This document shows positions 1-10,374 of a DNA stretch of 64,000 bases, one piece after another (positions within the stretch are counted from its first letter, which is position 1; every line of letters starts with the position of its first letter). The DNA is from Lepidostoma basale. Lineage: Eukaryota; Arthropoda; Insecta; Trichoptera; Lepidostomatidae. The stretch spans positions 1 to 64,000 of the forward strand of contig JAHDVF020000192.1 in assembly GCA_022606425.2 (NCBI GenBank). Direction: 5' to 3'. The notes under the pieces are model-generated. The model was not told where the DNA came from and did not search any database. It worked only from the letters and a program-made list of their open reading frames with translations. Both the position numbers and the translations under genes were made by a program.

Positions 1-1036
1 TCACGCCGTCTCCCCGGAGGGGTAGGCAGAAAGAATGGAACGCCACACTGTTCTGTCCTGACATACGTCTCTCGATTCCTCTACATTCATACATCTTGTC
101 ATGCACGCACGTCGATTTTTCCGACTCCTCACGTGACCGACATTCAACATTTGATTGATTTGATCGTGCCACGTTTTCCTCGGCCTTCCTCTATTTCGAG
201 CTCCGTTCACGCCGTTTACATATACCTTCTTTACCATTCTGTCTTCACTCATTCTTTCCATGTGTCCAAACCATCTTAATGACCCTTTCCTTATTTTGTT
301 CATAACACTTTCATTCGCACCACATTCACTTTTTATACTTGCATTTGTCACTCTATCATATACAGATTTGCCACACATTCGTCTTAGAGATCTCTTTTCT
401 ACTGCATTTATTCTACTTTCATCCTTCTTTTGCCAGTTCCATGCTTCACTTCCATACATAAGGGTCGGCACAAGAACACCATTGTGCACTGCCATCTTAG
501 CTTTTTTGGATAGGCTTTTGTTTGCGATGATAACTTTAAGTGCACCATTTATTCTGTTGCCTGCCCCAACCCTTCTTTAAATATCCTTCTCCACCCTCCC
601 ATTCTTTGTAAACGTAATTCCTAAATAAACAAATTCATCCACTTGTTCCAGATTTTCACCGTTTACACTAATGTTGCAGACTGTCATGCTTCCCTCTTTT
701 TCGAAAATCATTACCATAGACTTATTCACATTCATCATCAAATCGTATCGCTTGCATACCTCATAAATACTAGACACCAGGGCTTGCAGTTCGTGCTCGT
801 TGTCTGCAAGTAGCACAGCGTCGTCCGCATACAACAAACAGCTTACTGACACACCTTCCATTTTTGCACCTGCTTCCAACCCTTTCAGCTCTTTCATACA
901 CTTGTCCATATATAGATTAAACAACCATTGAGACATTACACACCCCTGTTTGACACCTTTATTGATATCAAACCAGGCTGTAAGATCCCCATTTACTCTG
1001 ACACTAGCAGTGCTTTCTGTGTACAGCGATGTAATG
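1..1036 (-). pseudogene. LINE-A reverse transcriptase, 3' half (5'-truncated copy)
   Basis: Read on the minus strand this is one frame of about 345 codons with a single nonsense codon at 577-579 (TAA where the copy at 17.4 kb has GAA). It begins inside the RT domain (NKGVKQGCVMS, then the catalytic YADD box). It runs through NEFVYLG-like and LMYGSEAWNWQKKDESR segments to the C-terminal block SLRWFGHMER..NRGRPRKTWHDQINQ and stops after SAYPSGETA. In non-LTR elements this is the polymerase for target-primed reverse transcription. The endonuclease and early RT motifs are missing, so it is a dead 5'-truncated copy, but with only one stop it is fairly young. The window begins exactly at its stop codon, so the 3' tail lies outside. 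L2/CR1-type affinity is my inference from the C-terminus. Confidence 0.85.
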
Positions 1037-1052
1037 GTATGTACCTATATGA

Positions 1053-1245
1053 TCCTTAAAGGACGTATAGGTCATTTGGAGAATGTCCACATCGACTGTC
1101 ACATCATTCAAGAGCACCATATCCCGGGGCATTGTATGCTGCGTCAAGACATTTGTCCTGCTATGCGGTATGTACAACAGATCGTGTCTTCTAGGGCGAG
1201 CATACCTGTCCGGTGCATTGTGTCTATAACACTCTAAGAGGTATG
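1053..1245 (-). pseudogene. LINE-H reverse-transcriptase C-terminal tail (fragment)
   Basis: The minus-strand frame reads RHDLLYIPHSRTNVL..MPRDMVLLNDV..DVDILQM..TSFKDHI. The RTN....P...LLN....VDI....FKD pattern is the usual extreme C-terminus of CR1/Jockey-type RTs. A second fragment with the same pattern lies at 35838-36010. It abuts LINE-A upstream and a LINE-D fragment downstream, so it is a remnant in a repeat cluster. I cannot assign the family more exactly. Confidence 0.5.
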
Positions 1246-1251
1246 GGCTAC

Positions 1252-1500
1252 ATTGTATATGCGAGTCTGTCACTATCCATTCTACTTACATGGTCCCTCC
1301 AGTATCTTCTTCTGGATCTACTCCACTGAACGATATCCTCCATAAGTTTTTCTTATGTCTGCGCTACGGACACGATCTCAAAAGTTTTTCCCGTAATGGA
1401 TCTTAGGACCTTCATCTCAGATACTCTTAGAAGACCCCTGGTTCGTACAGTGTCGGACCGCGTCTCTACAACATATAGATCGCACGCATGTCCTATTAAT
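1252..1500 (-). pseudogene. LINE-D fragment
   Basis: This stretch matches 50930-51130 closely, including the blocks around 'tctgtcac.atccat', 'catggtccctccagtatctt' and 'ctccactgaacgatatcctc'. In the 50.8-51.3 kb copy the minus strand encodes a LINE RT C-terminus (YWRDHVAQMDGDRLAY..EIPSGHRPPGRPPKRW). This copy is broken by several frame changes. It has no intact ORF. Confidence 0.65.
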
Positions 1501-1688
1501 TCGTACCTTGCTATAACATTCGAATTTAATTTTTATTTTTCCAAAGTTTCAATCCTTGAAATTATTTTGTTTTAGAGTGTAACATTTTTGCTGGTTTTTT
1601 GGATGCCACTTTAGCTTTGTAGGTAGTTTCCCGTTGCTTTCCACAATAATTAATACAAAAATTTATGTTTTTATTTTTTATAAGAAAT

Positions 1689-1719
1689 CACATGTTTCGT
1701 CTTTCTAAGGCATTATCAA
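1689..1719 (-). ncRNA. Hammerhead-like module, TTGATAA subfamily (degenerate)
   Basis: On the minus strand: TTGATAA, T, a GCCTT/AAGAC hairpin, GAAACATGT, then G where hammerheads need a non-G cleavage nucleotide. It is probably inactive. A partial inverted partner lies at about 1740-1770. Confidence 0.35.
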
Positions 1720-1889
1720 ATTTTATTCATAGACATTTAAAAATGGGCATTATCAAATGTCTATGAATCATCGTCATCAACAATTAGACATCCAGTGCTG
1801 ACACAAGCCACTCTCCTCGACTTCCACGACTCTCTATCCCTCTCCACTCTGTGTCATTGACCTTCTGCCACTTTTTTGATGTCATCATA

Positions 1890-2295
1890 TCATTTTGCTT
1901 GTAGTCCGCCCGGGTTTATGTTGCGATTCTCCGTCTGAATGTAGGCCTCTTCCAAAACACGCCACCGCCCCCTGTCCATTGCCGCTCCCATCCATCTATG
2001 TCCTCCGCAATCCTCTTCAGATCGTCGGTCCATCGGGCAGGGGGACGTCCAACTCTGCGGAATCCTGTACGCGGTCTCCACTCCAAAACCCGTCTCCCCC
2101 ATCGGTCGTCAGTTCTCCGACAGATATGGCCAGCCCATCGCCACTTCAGCCCGCCCGCCCTCAGAGCCACCTCAGTCACCTAAAGCCTTCAACCAGTGCG
2201 ACTTGCCAGTCATGACGTACGGAGCCGAGACGTGGACACTGACAAAAGGTCTAGTCTACAGATTCAAGGTCGTCGGACTGAGGTGGCTCTGAGGA
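1890..2295 (-). pseudogene. LINE-C (RTE-like) 3' end with an inverted 5' piece
   Basis: The minus strand at 1890-2180 encodes LKWRWAGHICRRTDDRWGRRVLEWRPRTG..RVGRPPARWTDDL, the C-terminal block of RTE-type RTs common in Lepidoptera. From about 2205 to 2275 the plus strand encodes the block that should lie just upstream in the same protein (MTYGAETWTLTKGLVYRFKVV). The two parts therefore sit head to head. A 16-bp stretch at 2161-2178 (tcagagccacctcagt) is repeated in reverse complement at about 2278-2294. This is the layout expected from twin-priming, a known LINE insertion fault. Confidence 0.75.
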
Positions 2296-2299
2296 TGGA

Positions 2300-3185
2300 A
2301 GGTATATAAACGGAAATATATTTATTAATTAATATTTTCTTCCAACTAATGTACCACTAAAATCAACATAGAAGTGCCTGGGTCCTTGTGAAAACACATT
2401 TGAATGTATCTTATGCTTTGGAGTGAGCGCTAGTTTTCAAGAAAAGGTCTTGGAGCGAAGTTAATTTTAAAAGAATTACGGTAAACACTTATTACAAGTT
2501 GAAGTAAAACAACAAGTGGCGGACTCAAACCAGTAGCTTGAAAAATTCCATTTCCTTTACTTCAAAACTTAATAGGGTAAAATGGTAAAGTAAACAAGGG
2601 TACCGTCCCTCTCTAGTTCTCGCAGTGTTATTCAACTAGAGACGATATTTAATTTCCTTGAGCCCTTGAACCTCAAGGAGAAAAGGTAAATTGGATCAAA
2701 TTGTGCCAAGCCACTGTTTTTATACAATTACCTTCCGCTTACTTTTTGTTACTCATTGCGAACGACAATTTAATCTACCTGGAAGTGAGCTTTTTTTAGA
2801 AACGACTCAGAAGATTACGTTAATTAAATTCTTGGACGATAAAGATTTTATTTATAATAGTGCTAACAATTATGCTTTATCTTCCAACAAGAGTTATTAT
2901 AAATATGCTATATTAAAGAAAGCGAGGAACTAGATTTAAGAACTCGCTTTCTACTCCTATTTCATTTTGTTTTCAAATATGTTCATGGCCTGCGATTATA
3001 ACCCAATAGTGACGTCAGAATTTAACATAAGTGCATGACACGATGTGTGATGATGATGATTATAATATAATAAATTGGATAATTTATAGAACGGCATTTT
3101 TATGAATTACTCCTCTCAAGGGCGCTGTAGCAAATGTTCCGTTTTATGAACTAGTTAAAATATAAACATATTTAGAATGAGGGCT
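2300..3185. other. Stretch without a recognised gene
   Basis: AT-rich DNA. An 80-codon plus-strand frame at 2691-2933 has no motif I recognise, no flanking splice sites and biased low-complexity codons. I do not call it a gene. Confidence 0.5.
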
Positions 3186-3189
3186 GCAC

Positions 3190-3545
3190 CCAACGCAGTC
3201 GATCAACCCTTTTTATCAGGAAAGAATAATTTGGAAATGTGCGTTTTGAATCTCGATCTAAACTCTGGCTGATTCTCAATGCACTTAAGGTCTGCTGGAA
3301 GATTGTTTCAGGCTGAAGGGCCGGCTACCGCGAAGGCTCGGTCGCCAAAGTTTGTGCTAGGACAGTGTTTTGGCACAGTCAATCTACCGATCGCAGAAGT
3401 CTTAGCTGATCGCAATGTCTGGTATTCGGATTCTCGTTGATGTAGAGTTCAGATATATAAGCTGGTGCCATACCATACAACGCCTTGAAGACCGTCCAGC
3501 AGAGCTTGTATCCTTTCTGGACATTTCAGCCAGTGGAGCTCCTCA
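3190..3545 (-). pseudogene. LINE-G (CR1/L2-like) RT C-terminus
   Basis: Translating the minus strand across frame changes gives, in order, ELHWLKCPERIQ, YGMAPAYISELY, LTVPKHCPSTNFGDRAF, FAVAGPSA*NNLPADLK and FRSRFKTHISKLFF. This is the characteristic final segment of CR1/L2/Daphne-type RTs (LHWLP..., GDRAFSVAGP.LWNSLP, FK..LKTHLF). The conserved tryptophan of the WNNLP box is a TGA stop, and at least one frameshift lies near the start. A second fragment of this family is at 21555-21730. Confidence 0.75.
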
Positions 3546-3549
3546 ATTA

Positions 3550-4800
3550 TGATTATGATTATTTTTATAGCGTTATATATTTTTGTGAGAGATTCACTTC
3601 AGGGGCACTTCGTCCGGAAAGCTTCTTTTCGCATGAATGTCGAAGAAGAGAGAAATAATGTAAGGAAAGAACTGTGTGGCGGTCCATTTCTTCTGTTTAT
3701 CTCTTCGGTGAGATGGCTTAATAGTTATTTAGTTAGTTAGAATGAGCCGTTTGAAGTTCCTTAAATCGTGATATGTACGCATTTTCGACAATATTAATAT
3801 GCCGTGTTGTTATCCCCCAAAGAGAGAACAATTGGTGCTTATTTTAAATTATACATATTTTATCAAATGAAATAAGACAATTATTCAAAAGTGCGGAACC
3901 CATTTCGCGTCGGTATTGAAGTACAAATTAATTGTTTCTGTCACAATTGGATTGCTCGGAATATAAAATATGCAGGAGATTAATGGCGGCGTAAATAATT
4001 CCGTAAATTTGTGTTTGGTATTACTCAAGATGAAGTAAAGCGAAGAATATGATAAAGATATGCCTACATTAGCCGCGTAATTCCAGACATTTTAACCTAG
4101 GAGTAATTCAGCGCGCGGAACAAAACAAATGTACACAGAACATGTTTGGAATTATATAAGATTTAGACTGCCAACCCCGACCGGGGGGAGGGAGAAAACC
4201 CAAGGGGGTACAACGAATCTTGTCTGAGTTAATTTTGATTGAACGACTTATTTGACTACATTAATTAAATAATAGTTCCTCAAGGGATAACCCTGAAAAC
4301 AAAGGAGTATAATACCTAATTTCGAGTCCAATTCAAAGGGAATTAATTATGAACCCATTTTGATTATTGTACTGTGCTTAGTAAACATAAGTATTTTGTG
4401 GATTTGTTGAACATAAAAAATATACTCGTATAATGCAATACATAACAATAAAAACAAGAAACAATATTTATTGTTTCTTGAAAAACAAACGTGTAAAATA
4501 ACCATATAATATAATTATTACGAATTTAAACGTCTATCGTATAAAAGTTATATTTTAATATAATTATGATATTGACAATTTTCGCCTAGGTAAAGCATTA
4601 ATATTTGGTAATGCTTTGGCAAAGTGAAACATGTCATTCCCTTTAATCTATATTAAATATCAACTTTTGAGTTTTGCATCATTCAAGAAGTAATATTTTT
4701 GTTAATAGACGCTTTGGTCGATTACTGATTACAATAATATCCTATTTTTTTTTTTTTTTATAAATTATTGAGACCCTTGCTTGGAGTTAAACACTCATTC
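3550..4800. other. AT-rich stretch without a recognised gene
   Basis: No supportable coding region. It contains a short ORF (3549-3740) without motifs, a poly-T run at 4745-4759 and one degenerate ribozyme-like module (4605-4635, listed separately). Confidence 0.5.
4605..4635 (+). ncRNA. Hammerhead-like module, TTGATAA subfamily
   Basis: TTGGTAA, T, GCTTT/AAAGT hairpin, GAAA, then the palindrome ACATGT and C. Inner stem I would pair AT with AT (bases 4603-4604 and 4636-4637). G in place of the invariant A6 suggests decay. Confidence 0.4.
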
Positions 4801-5275
4801 ACGTTTGTAAAGAAATTAATTATCCCACTTTTGAATCACACTTGTTTCCCTTAAATAGCTTCTATCTTCATCAGTTTGTCTCCAACCACTGCTGGACGTA
4901 ACCTCTCGCCAGTGTTCTCGAGGCCCTTTCCGCTGCCCGCACAATATCTTCGCTTCACCTAGTAGGCTGTCTCCTGACACTTCTTTAGCCCAACCTTGGC
5001 CTTCATTCAGTAACATTCTGGCTCCATCTTACATCATCCCGTCGGCACACATGCCCTGCCCATTGCCACTTTATCCTTGCAATGCGTATCCCTACGTCAG
5101 TGACCCTGGTGCGTCTTCTAATCTCCACGTTGGGTATATGGTCTCTAAGCGATATTCTCAACATGGATCTTTCCATGGCCCGTTTTGCAACTTTAATTTT
5201 GTGCATTGCTTCTTTAGATAACGTCCATGTCTCGCATCCATAGGTAACACACACTGCTCCAGCACTTGTTATAAG
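4800..5275 (-). pseudogene. LINE-C (RTE-like) RT 3' end
   Basis: The minus-strand frame at 5003-5254 reads VTYGCETWTLSKEAMHKIKVAKRAMERSM, then LRDHIPNVEIRRRTRVTDV and IKWQWAGHVCRRDDVRWSQ. A frameshift follows, and the next frame carries the 3' end ending in SSSGWRQTDEDRSY. That last block is the same as in the LINE-C insert at 11749-11856. Only the C-terminal region of the RT is left, with no endonuclease and no catalytic YADD. Confidence 0.75.
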
Positions 5276-5279
5276 TAGC

Positions 5280-6710
5280 TTATTAATTAACTATTGAATA
5301 AGCGAAACTAAACTGAACCGAAATGAACATTATTCGTTTTTTCATCCGTGTGCTGAAGGTAGCGTTCACGTGAAATCATTATCTCGCCTAGATAATGAAA
5401 AAAGCCTTATAAATCTCTCTAATTAGACAGATTGCCACAAAAAATACAGCCATTTCTCGGAGCCATAACACGGATCCCGTTTGAAGGGCGCGCGAGGAGA
5501 GGGGGGTAAGTATCCAAGATCTTTCTACCGGAAAGTAATTAATTTGGCTTAAATCGTAAATCGTATTAAAGAAAGGGTGAAGGTGTTTTTTAAAGCAGGA
5601 ATGGAAGAAAAACAAGTTTAAAATCAAGCTTTGTAAATTCTTTAAACGTAGTATGGATTAAGTAATGTCTTATTTGGTGGCCTGTTACGAGCACACCTTT
5701 ATTTTCTCTCCTTTTAAGATCTTTATTTCTTTTTCAAATTATTCACCGATGGATTCTTTAGAAAAAATGTTTTTAATGTTTGTAAAATAAACCTTTATTT
5801 TTACTTTATAAATACGGAGTTGTACCAATGTTCCCATTATTTTAACCTGTAGATATTATATATACTCTTGGCGAAGTACTAATTTTAATTTTTTGAATTT
5901 CAAATCTTCCTAATGCTTTCTACATTTTTTAAACAAAATTAAAATATCTTTTTCATAAAGTTAAATTATCTGTATTTATATTTCTTTTAAACTTAAAATA
6001 AAAATAACACACTCTTACTTCTCCAGAACTGGAAGAAAACTACAATTCGTATTTTTACTGTCGGGAAACGTCTTTCTTAATAAGAGCTACAAAAGTTTGC
6101 ATAAATTTCTGGCGAACCTGCATTTGTAAGCTAAAAGGCAAAAAAACAGAACCGGCAGTATTGTGCGGCATCTTGCCCCTTGCGCCCCAGACACATCTAA
6201 TCCCACGCCGGCTCTGGTATCGTTATGGGCATCTGTTGCACCCAGCGGCGTCTTGATGAGAGCATTTGCATAATCCTACAAACCCCATCTTACTTGAGGG
6301 GCGCCCCCTCGATGCCGGTCGCCCCTCCCCCCTCGATACCCTACCCCGGACCCCCAAAGGCGATTACTTCGAGGTGAGCAGAAGTAGACACTAGCGAAAT
6401 CGAATGATTTATCGAATTCACTTAAATTACCCAATCAACCGATTAAAATATGATTTTTTTCGAAATTAATTGTATATAAACAAAATATACCTGAAAAAAT
6501 AAATTAATAAACCCATTTTAATATCTGTCAAAACTGACCACATTAATGAAAAAACTGTTATAATATTTGTACTATAAAATATATACAGAGAAATATATAT
6601 GTATTTATAATAAAAATAGTAGATTTTTTTGGAGATTTAATAAGAAAACGATTTAAAAATGATGTGTATAATTCTGTTAATAATCATTTGATTAAATTAA
6701 AATATTTTAT
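5280..6710. other. Stretch without a recognised gene; GC-richer island at 6150-6370
   Basis: Mostly AT-rich. At 5460-5515 a GC-rich patch ends in a good 5' splice-site lookalike (gggg|gtaagtat), but no coding frame supports an exon. The island at 6150-6370 is repeat-poor and C-rich; I see no ORF or motif in it. Confidence 0.4.
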
Positions 6711-6760
6711 AACTGTTAATGCAAAAACTTTGTTTTATATCACAATTGTATTTATTTTAC

Positions 6761-6796
6761 GACGGCTGTTTCATCAACCAATGTTGACATCATCAG
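6761..6796 (-). ncRNA. Hammerhead-like module (minus arm)
   Basis: CTGATGA at 6796-6790 (reading down), T, GTCAAC-ATTG-GTTGAT hairpin, GAAAC, then AGCCGTC. The core is intact, but stem III is ACAGCCGT, so it has lost perfect self-complementarity compared with the plus arm. Confidence 0.5.
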
Positions 6797-6824
6797 GTGT
6801 TACAAAAAAATTGTTTTGTAACGC

Positions 6825-6860
6825 CTGATGATGTCAACATTGGTTGATGAAACAGCTGTC
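6825..6860 (+). ncRNA. Hammerhead-like module with intact core
   Basis: CTGATGA (6825-6831), one extra T, stem II GTCAAC/GTTGAT (6833-6838 with 6843-6848, loop ATTG), GAAA (6849-6852), and a self-complementary ACAGCTGT (6852-6859). The predicted cleavage nucleotide is C6860. All the usual core residues (CUGANGA..GAAA..UH) are present. Stem III cannot fold within one molecule, so cleavage would need a dimer. Confidence 0.6.
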
Positions 6861-6914
6861 GTAAAATAAATACAATTGTGATGTTAAAAAAAGTTTTTGC
6901 ATTAACAGATATAA

Positions 6915-7660
6915 AATGTTAAAGTATCATAGTGTTTCGTTCAAAATAATGGACTATTAAATTGAAATACACTAGAATATTTCTCATTCAAAGGTAATTG
7001 ATGGAAATTTCATTTGAAACGTTATGTCATTAAATAATTATAAAGAAAATACTGTTTCTTGGGAAATTTAACATGTGGCTAATTTAACTCTTATTTTATT
7101 TATCACTATTTGATAAAACTCCCGAAGTTACTTAAAAGTAAGTTTGTTATGTATCGAAGTCAATACTTATATATTCATATGATTGCAGAAGTATTGACGC
7201 GTGGTGAATAATTTACTTTGTGGAACACAGCGTTTTAATCATAAAATTGCTGTCGTGCTGGTGTCCACAATATACGAAGTCGAAACGAAAAATAAGTCAC
7301 GTCAAAAATAACCCATAATACTGTTGTCCTGAATGTAGGTAGTGTGTCTATTTTAAATCATGGCGAGGGTGGAAATGGTACCCTTATTTATTTTTATTAC
7401 AACCTGTAGGTGTATACGTCAATAGGCTTTTTTGGAAACTGCAAAGTTTACTATTATATTTATATTAACCTCGTTTCTATTTTATATATTTTTTTAATAT
7501 GTAAAATGAATTTTTTTCTTGATTTCTCTATTAATACCATTATTTTAAAAATGTATAATACAGTAATAGTTTTTTAATGATGTCACATAATGATTGATCT
7601 TTTGTTAAAATCACAATTCTATAAAACTGCAATTTATACAACTAAGATTACTATAAATAT
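6915..7660. other. AT-rich stretch without a recognised gene
   Basis: No supported coding or structured feature. There is simple A/T-rich sequence around 7480-7560. Confidence 0.5.
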
Positions 7661-7665
7661 ATATT

Positions 7666-8005
7666 ACCAGTAAATGGAACCAGAAATAGAGGAAGACCGA
7701 GGAAAACGTGGCACGAACAAATAAATCAAATATTGAATGTCGGCCATGTGAGGAGTCAGAGATATCGGAGATATAGAAAGGTGTGGCAGTCCATTCTTTC
7801 TGCCTACCCCTTCGGGGAGACGGCATGATGGTTAGTTACAGTTTTTAGTTAGAAATATAAAAATATAAATGCAGTAGAAATGAGATCTTTTAGACGAATG
7901 TGTGATACTCTGTTTATGATAAAGTGTCGAATGAAAATATAATAAGTGAATGCGGTGCGAATGATGGTGTTATGTATAATACAAAATAATGAAAGAATCA
8001 TTAAA
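7666..8005 (+). pseudogene. LINE-A fragments in scrambled order
   Basis: 7666-7840 carries the LINE-A 3' end in plus orientation (GTRNRGRPRKTWHEQINQ, then the terminal SAYPFGETA block and one TTAG unit). It is immediately followed, at about 7868-8003, by a piece that belongs upstream of it in the element (RSFRRMC..., then the region encoding NEN..SECGAND). This order shows deletion and rearrangement, or two separate insertions. Neither piece has an intact frame. Confidence 0.7.
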
Positions 8006-8007
8006 AA

Positions 8008-8062
8008 TTTCCAAATAATTTACATCTTCGTCTCTATTGAGATACAATTAATCCTTAGATTT
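8008..8062 (-). repeat. Dispersed repeat 'R1', partial
   Basis: Matches the end of the R1 repeat seen at 16380-16670, 25105-25275, 47560-47700 and 49060-49215 (ttccaaataatttacatctt..tctctattgagatacaatta). See 16382-16668 for a description. Confidence 0.6.
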
Positions 8063-8726
8063 TTTTTTTATCAATAAAGTGTATAATTTAAACAAGCTTG
8101 AAAACATGTACTACAGTGCAATATAGACGTTGAATTCTTAAAAAATGGCGCTTTATAAATGTCAAATTTATTATGATTTCAAATTTGAACTTACGTATTG
8201 TACATATAGGAATTTCGTATGTGAAAAGGCGTATTTTTTGCGCATACAAGGGGTTTCCCACCAGTCGCTCTTAGCCGCCCCAGCATCAAGATAGATCCAC
8301 CATAATTGATTTAGAACATCTCTCACTTTGGGGTATATTTTAAGCTCCCTCCCACTCCACATGGGGTAGGTTTTTGCTCCACAGGGGGTGTAATGATGTT
8401 TTGGTGTGATACGGATGTTCTTACGATAACCTTATCACGCCTGTTAAATGTTAACACCTTGTCTAATGAACCAAGTGTACTGGTGTGATTTTAGCAAAAC
8501 ACGGTGCTTCGAAATTTCTGTTACTATATTGTTTCCTATAATAATGTTTAAATTAATAAATCTAAAAGTTTGATGACTTTATAGATATTTTGAGATCTCA
8601 GGTATATTCGTAGGCTTATCTTGGTACAATCTTCTACTGGTGTATCAACCGAAATGGACTGCAATGATCTTCTTAACGTCGACCCAAACAGATTCCAAGA
8701 TCTGAATAAACGCAATTTTTGTAAAA

Positions 8727-9340
8727 CTAACTAACTCCGCCTCTACGAAGAGGTAGGCAGAAAGAATGGTCTGCCACACTATTATTTTTTGACATACTCC
8801 TATCTATTCCTGTAAATTCATACATCGTGTGATGCACCCACGTCGATTTCTCCGTATATTTGTGTTTGATTAATTTGACATTTAATATTTGATTGATTTG
8901 ATCGTGCCACGTTTTTCTCTATTTCTTCAGTGTCAAATGCTGTTCTCTGACCATGGCAGGCGAAAAGCCAATTAAAGAACAAGTCGCTAGACGCAAATGG
9001 CAGTGGATCGGTCACACTCTGAGACGGAACCCAGCCTGCATCGCTCAGGGCGCACTAGACTGGTCGCAGGAAAAAGGGAAAGCGAGGCAGACCTAGAGCC
9101 ACCTGGAAAAGAACCCTGCAGGACGAGGTTAAGGCAGCAGGCCTCACTTGGGATGATGTTAGGTATCAGGCATGCGATAGAGTCGGGTGGAGAAGGTTCC
9201 TTGAGGCACTATGCACCACGGAGGTGTGACAGGACAAAAATAAGAAGTAAAAAAAAATGCATCGTTGACGTATACCTTCTAAACCATTATTTTTTCATTT
9301 ATTCTTTCCATGTGTCCAAATCATCCTAATGACATCTAAT
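8727..9340 (-). pseudogene. LINE-A copy split by a LINE-B 3' end
   Basis: 8727-8936 is the LINE-A 3' end on the minus strand, with two TTAG tail units and the degraded SAYP..GE block. The element resumes at about 9259-9340 with its KKVY..NGMV.MERM-coding region. Between them lies a plus-strand LINE-B 3' end (separate entry). About 11 bp of LINE-A expected at the junction are missing, and no duplication is evident, so the insertion probably caused a small deletion. Confidence 0.75.
8937..9258 (+). mobile_element. LINE-B 3' end, nested in LINE-A
   Basis: Nearly identical to 33677-33990, the 3' end of the LINE-B in the mariner. It encodes the IGHTLRRNPACIAQGALDWS and GRPRATW..LQDEVKAAGLTWDDV blocks, then the stop codon and an A-rich tail (aaaataagaagtaaaaaaaa). 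A missing base near the start and changes after 'actggtcgcag' break the frame. It is a strongly 5'-truncated insertion of about 320 bp. Confidence 0.85.
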
Positions 9341-9344
9341 TTGT

Positions 9345-10005
9345 AGATAGAAAATTTTACTGGCTGCAAGATCATCATGACTTAAAAGTATTTTACATAT
9401 GCTTTATATATGTATTTATTCTAATATTGTATAATACAATGACATTTTATTTTATGGAAGTATACGAAAAACTTGTTCATATTTTTTACAGTGTATTGAA
9501 ACAATATTTCTTTTGAATACAGTGAGATGCATGCAAAGCAATCTCGCATTCCCTTTATCAAATAACGTAGCTGGGGTGATGCATAGGCGGTGCCTTAATA
9601 CGAATGAATTGTTGAGCAGTTCCTCCGTTTTCAGTGGACATAAAGTAACGGGAAGCCCAGTGGACTTACGAAGGGGGAGGAACTGCGATTTGAATATGAA
9701 ACACTATACTCTGTTATTACGTGACTACTATTTCAGTTTATTATTGTTATGCATTATATCAAGAAATGACACTTTATTCGACTGAAAAGAAGAATATACA
9801 CTTTACGTAATGTATAAAATCATTCCACGACCAAAGGTTCGTAAAAAAATTGAAAAATGTTTTTAGAAATAAATGTTTTTAGGAATAAATGTTTTGAAAA
9901 TCACGTATATTTTGTTATTTATTTATATTGCATTCCAAGCCAATCTTCATTAGAGTAATAAAGCATATTGAATTTTACGCAACGTACTGGATTCTTATTC
10001 CGATC
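9345..10005. other. AT-rich stretch without a recognised gene
   Basis: A 90-codon frame at 9513-9785 has no motif or splice context. Nothing else is supportable. Confidence 0.45.
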
Positions 10006-10007
10006 GA

Positions 10008-10372
10008 ATGTATGGAAGTAAAGTTTAGAGTTGGTAGAAAGATGAAAGTTGGATAAATGTCGTAGAAAAGTAATGTATGTCGGATGAATTGAGAAAGGAT
10101 CACTAATATGGTTTGGACATATGAAACGATTGGATGAGGAACTAATGGTTAAAATATGTATAGAAGTAGTGTTAATGGAAAAAGAAGTCGTGTAAGGCCA
10201 CGGATATGTCATGACCAAATTAAACATACTTAAAGCGGCCATGTTCAAAGCTGGAAAAAACGTGTCACGGTGTGTGAATGCAGAAGAAGCGCGAGAGTTG
10301 TGTCAGGATATAACAGTGTGGCGGTCCATCCTATCTGCTGATTAGTTATGGTTAGTCAGTAAGTTAGTTTTA
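10008..10372 (+). pseudogene. LINE-A copy, third subfamily
   Basis: The plus strand follows the LINE-A C-terminus from YGSKV.SW.KDE..I through GSLIWFGHMKRLDEE and the NGKRSRV-like segment to the final CGGPSYLL block and a decayed TTAG tail (ttagtcagtaagttag). Codons match the subfamily at 22.5, 29.1 and 50.1 kb (NGKRSRGRPRK) better than the 1-kb copy. Several frameshifts are present. Confidence 0.7.
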
Positions 10373-10374
10373 CC

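Larger units (their letters stand above)
6712..6910. repeat. Long palindrome carrying two hammerhead-like modules
   Basis: Two arms of about 95 bp are near-perfect reverse complements around a short centre at about 6800-6820. A close relative with the same arms lies at 44712-44900. Each arm holds the ribozyme-like core described at 6761-6796 and 6825-6860. The sequence after the right arm (gtatcatagtgtttcg) also recurs after the 44.9-kb copy, so the palindrome is part of a larger dispersed repeat. Confidence 0.85.

Noticed and set aside
260..580. Plus-strand ORFs opposite LINE-A (also at 17.4, 18.0, 22.7, 29.3 and 63.1 kb)
   Set aside because: The same hydrophobic strings recur exactly where minus-strand LINE-A frames lie, so they are antisense shadows and not membrane proteins.
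2691..2933. 80-codon ORF as a host gene
   Set aside because: No motif, no splice or promoter context, and AT-rich codon content expected by chance.
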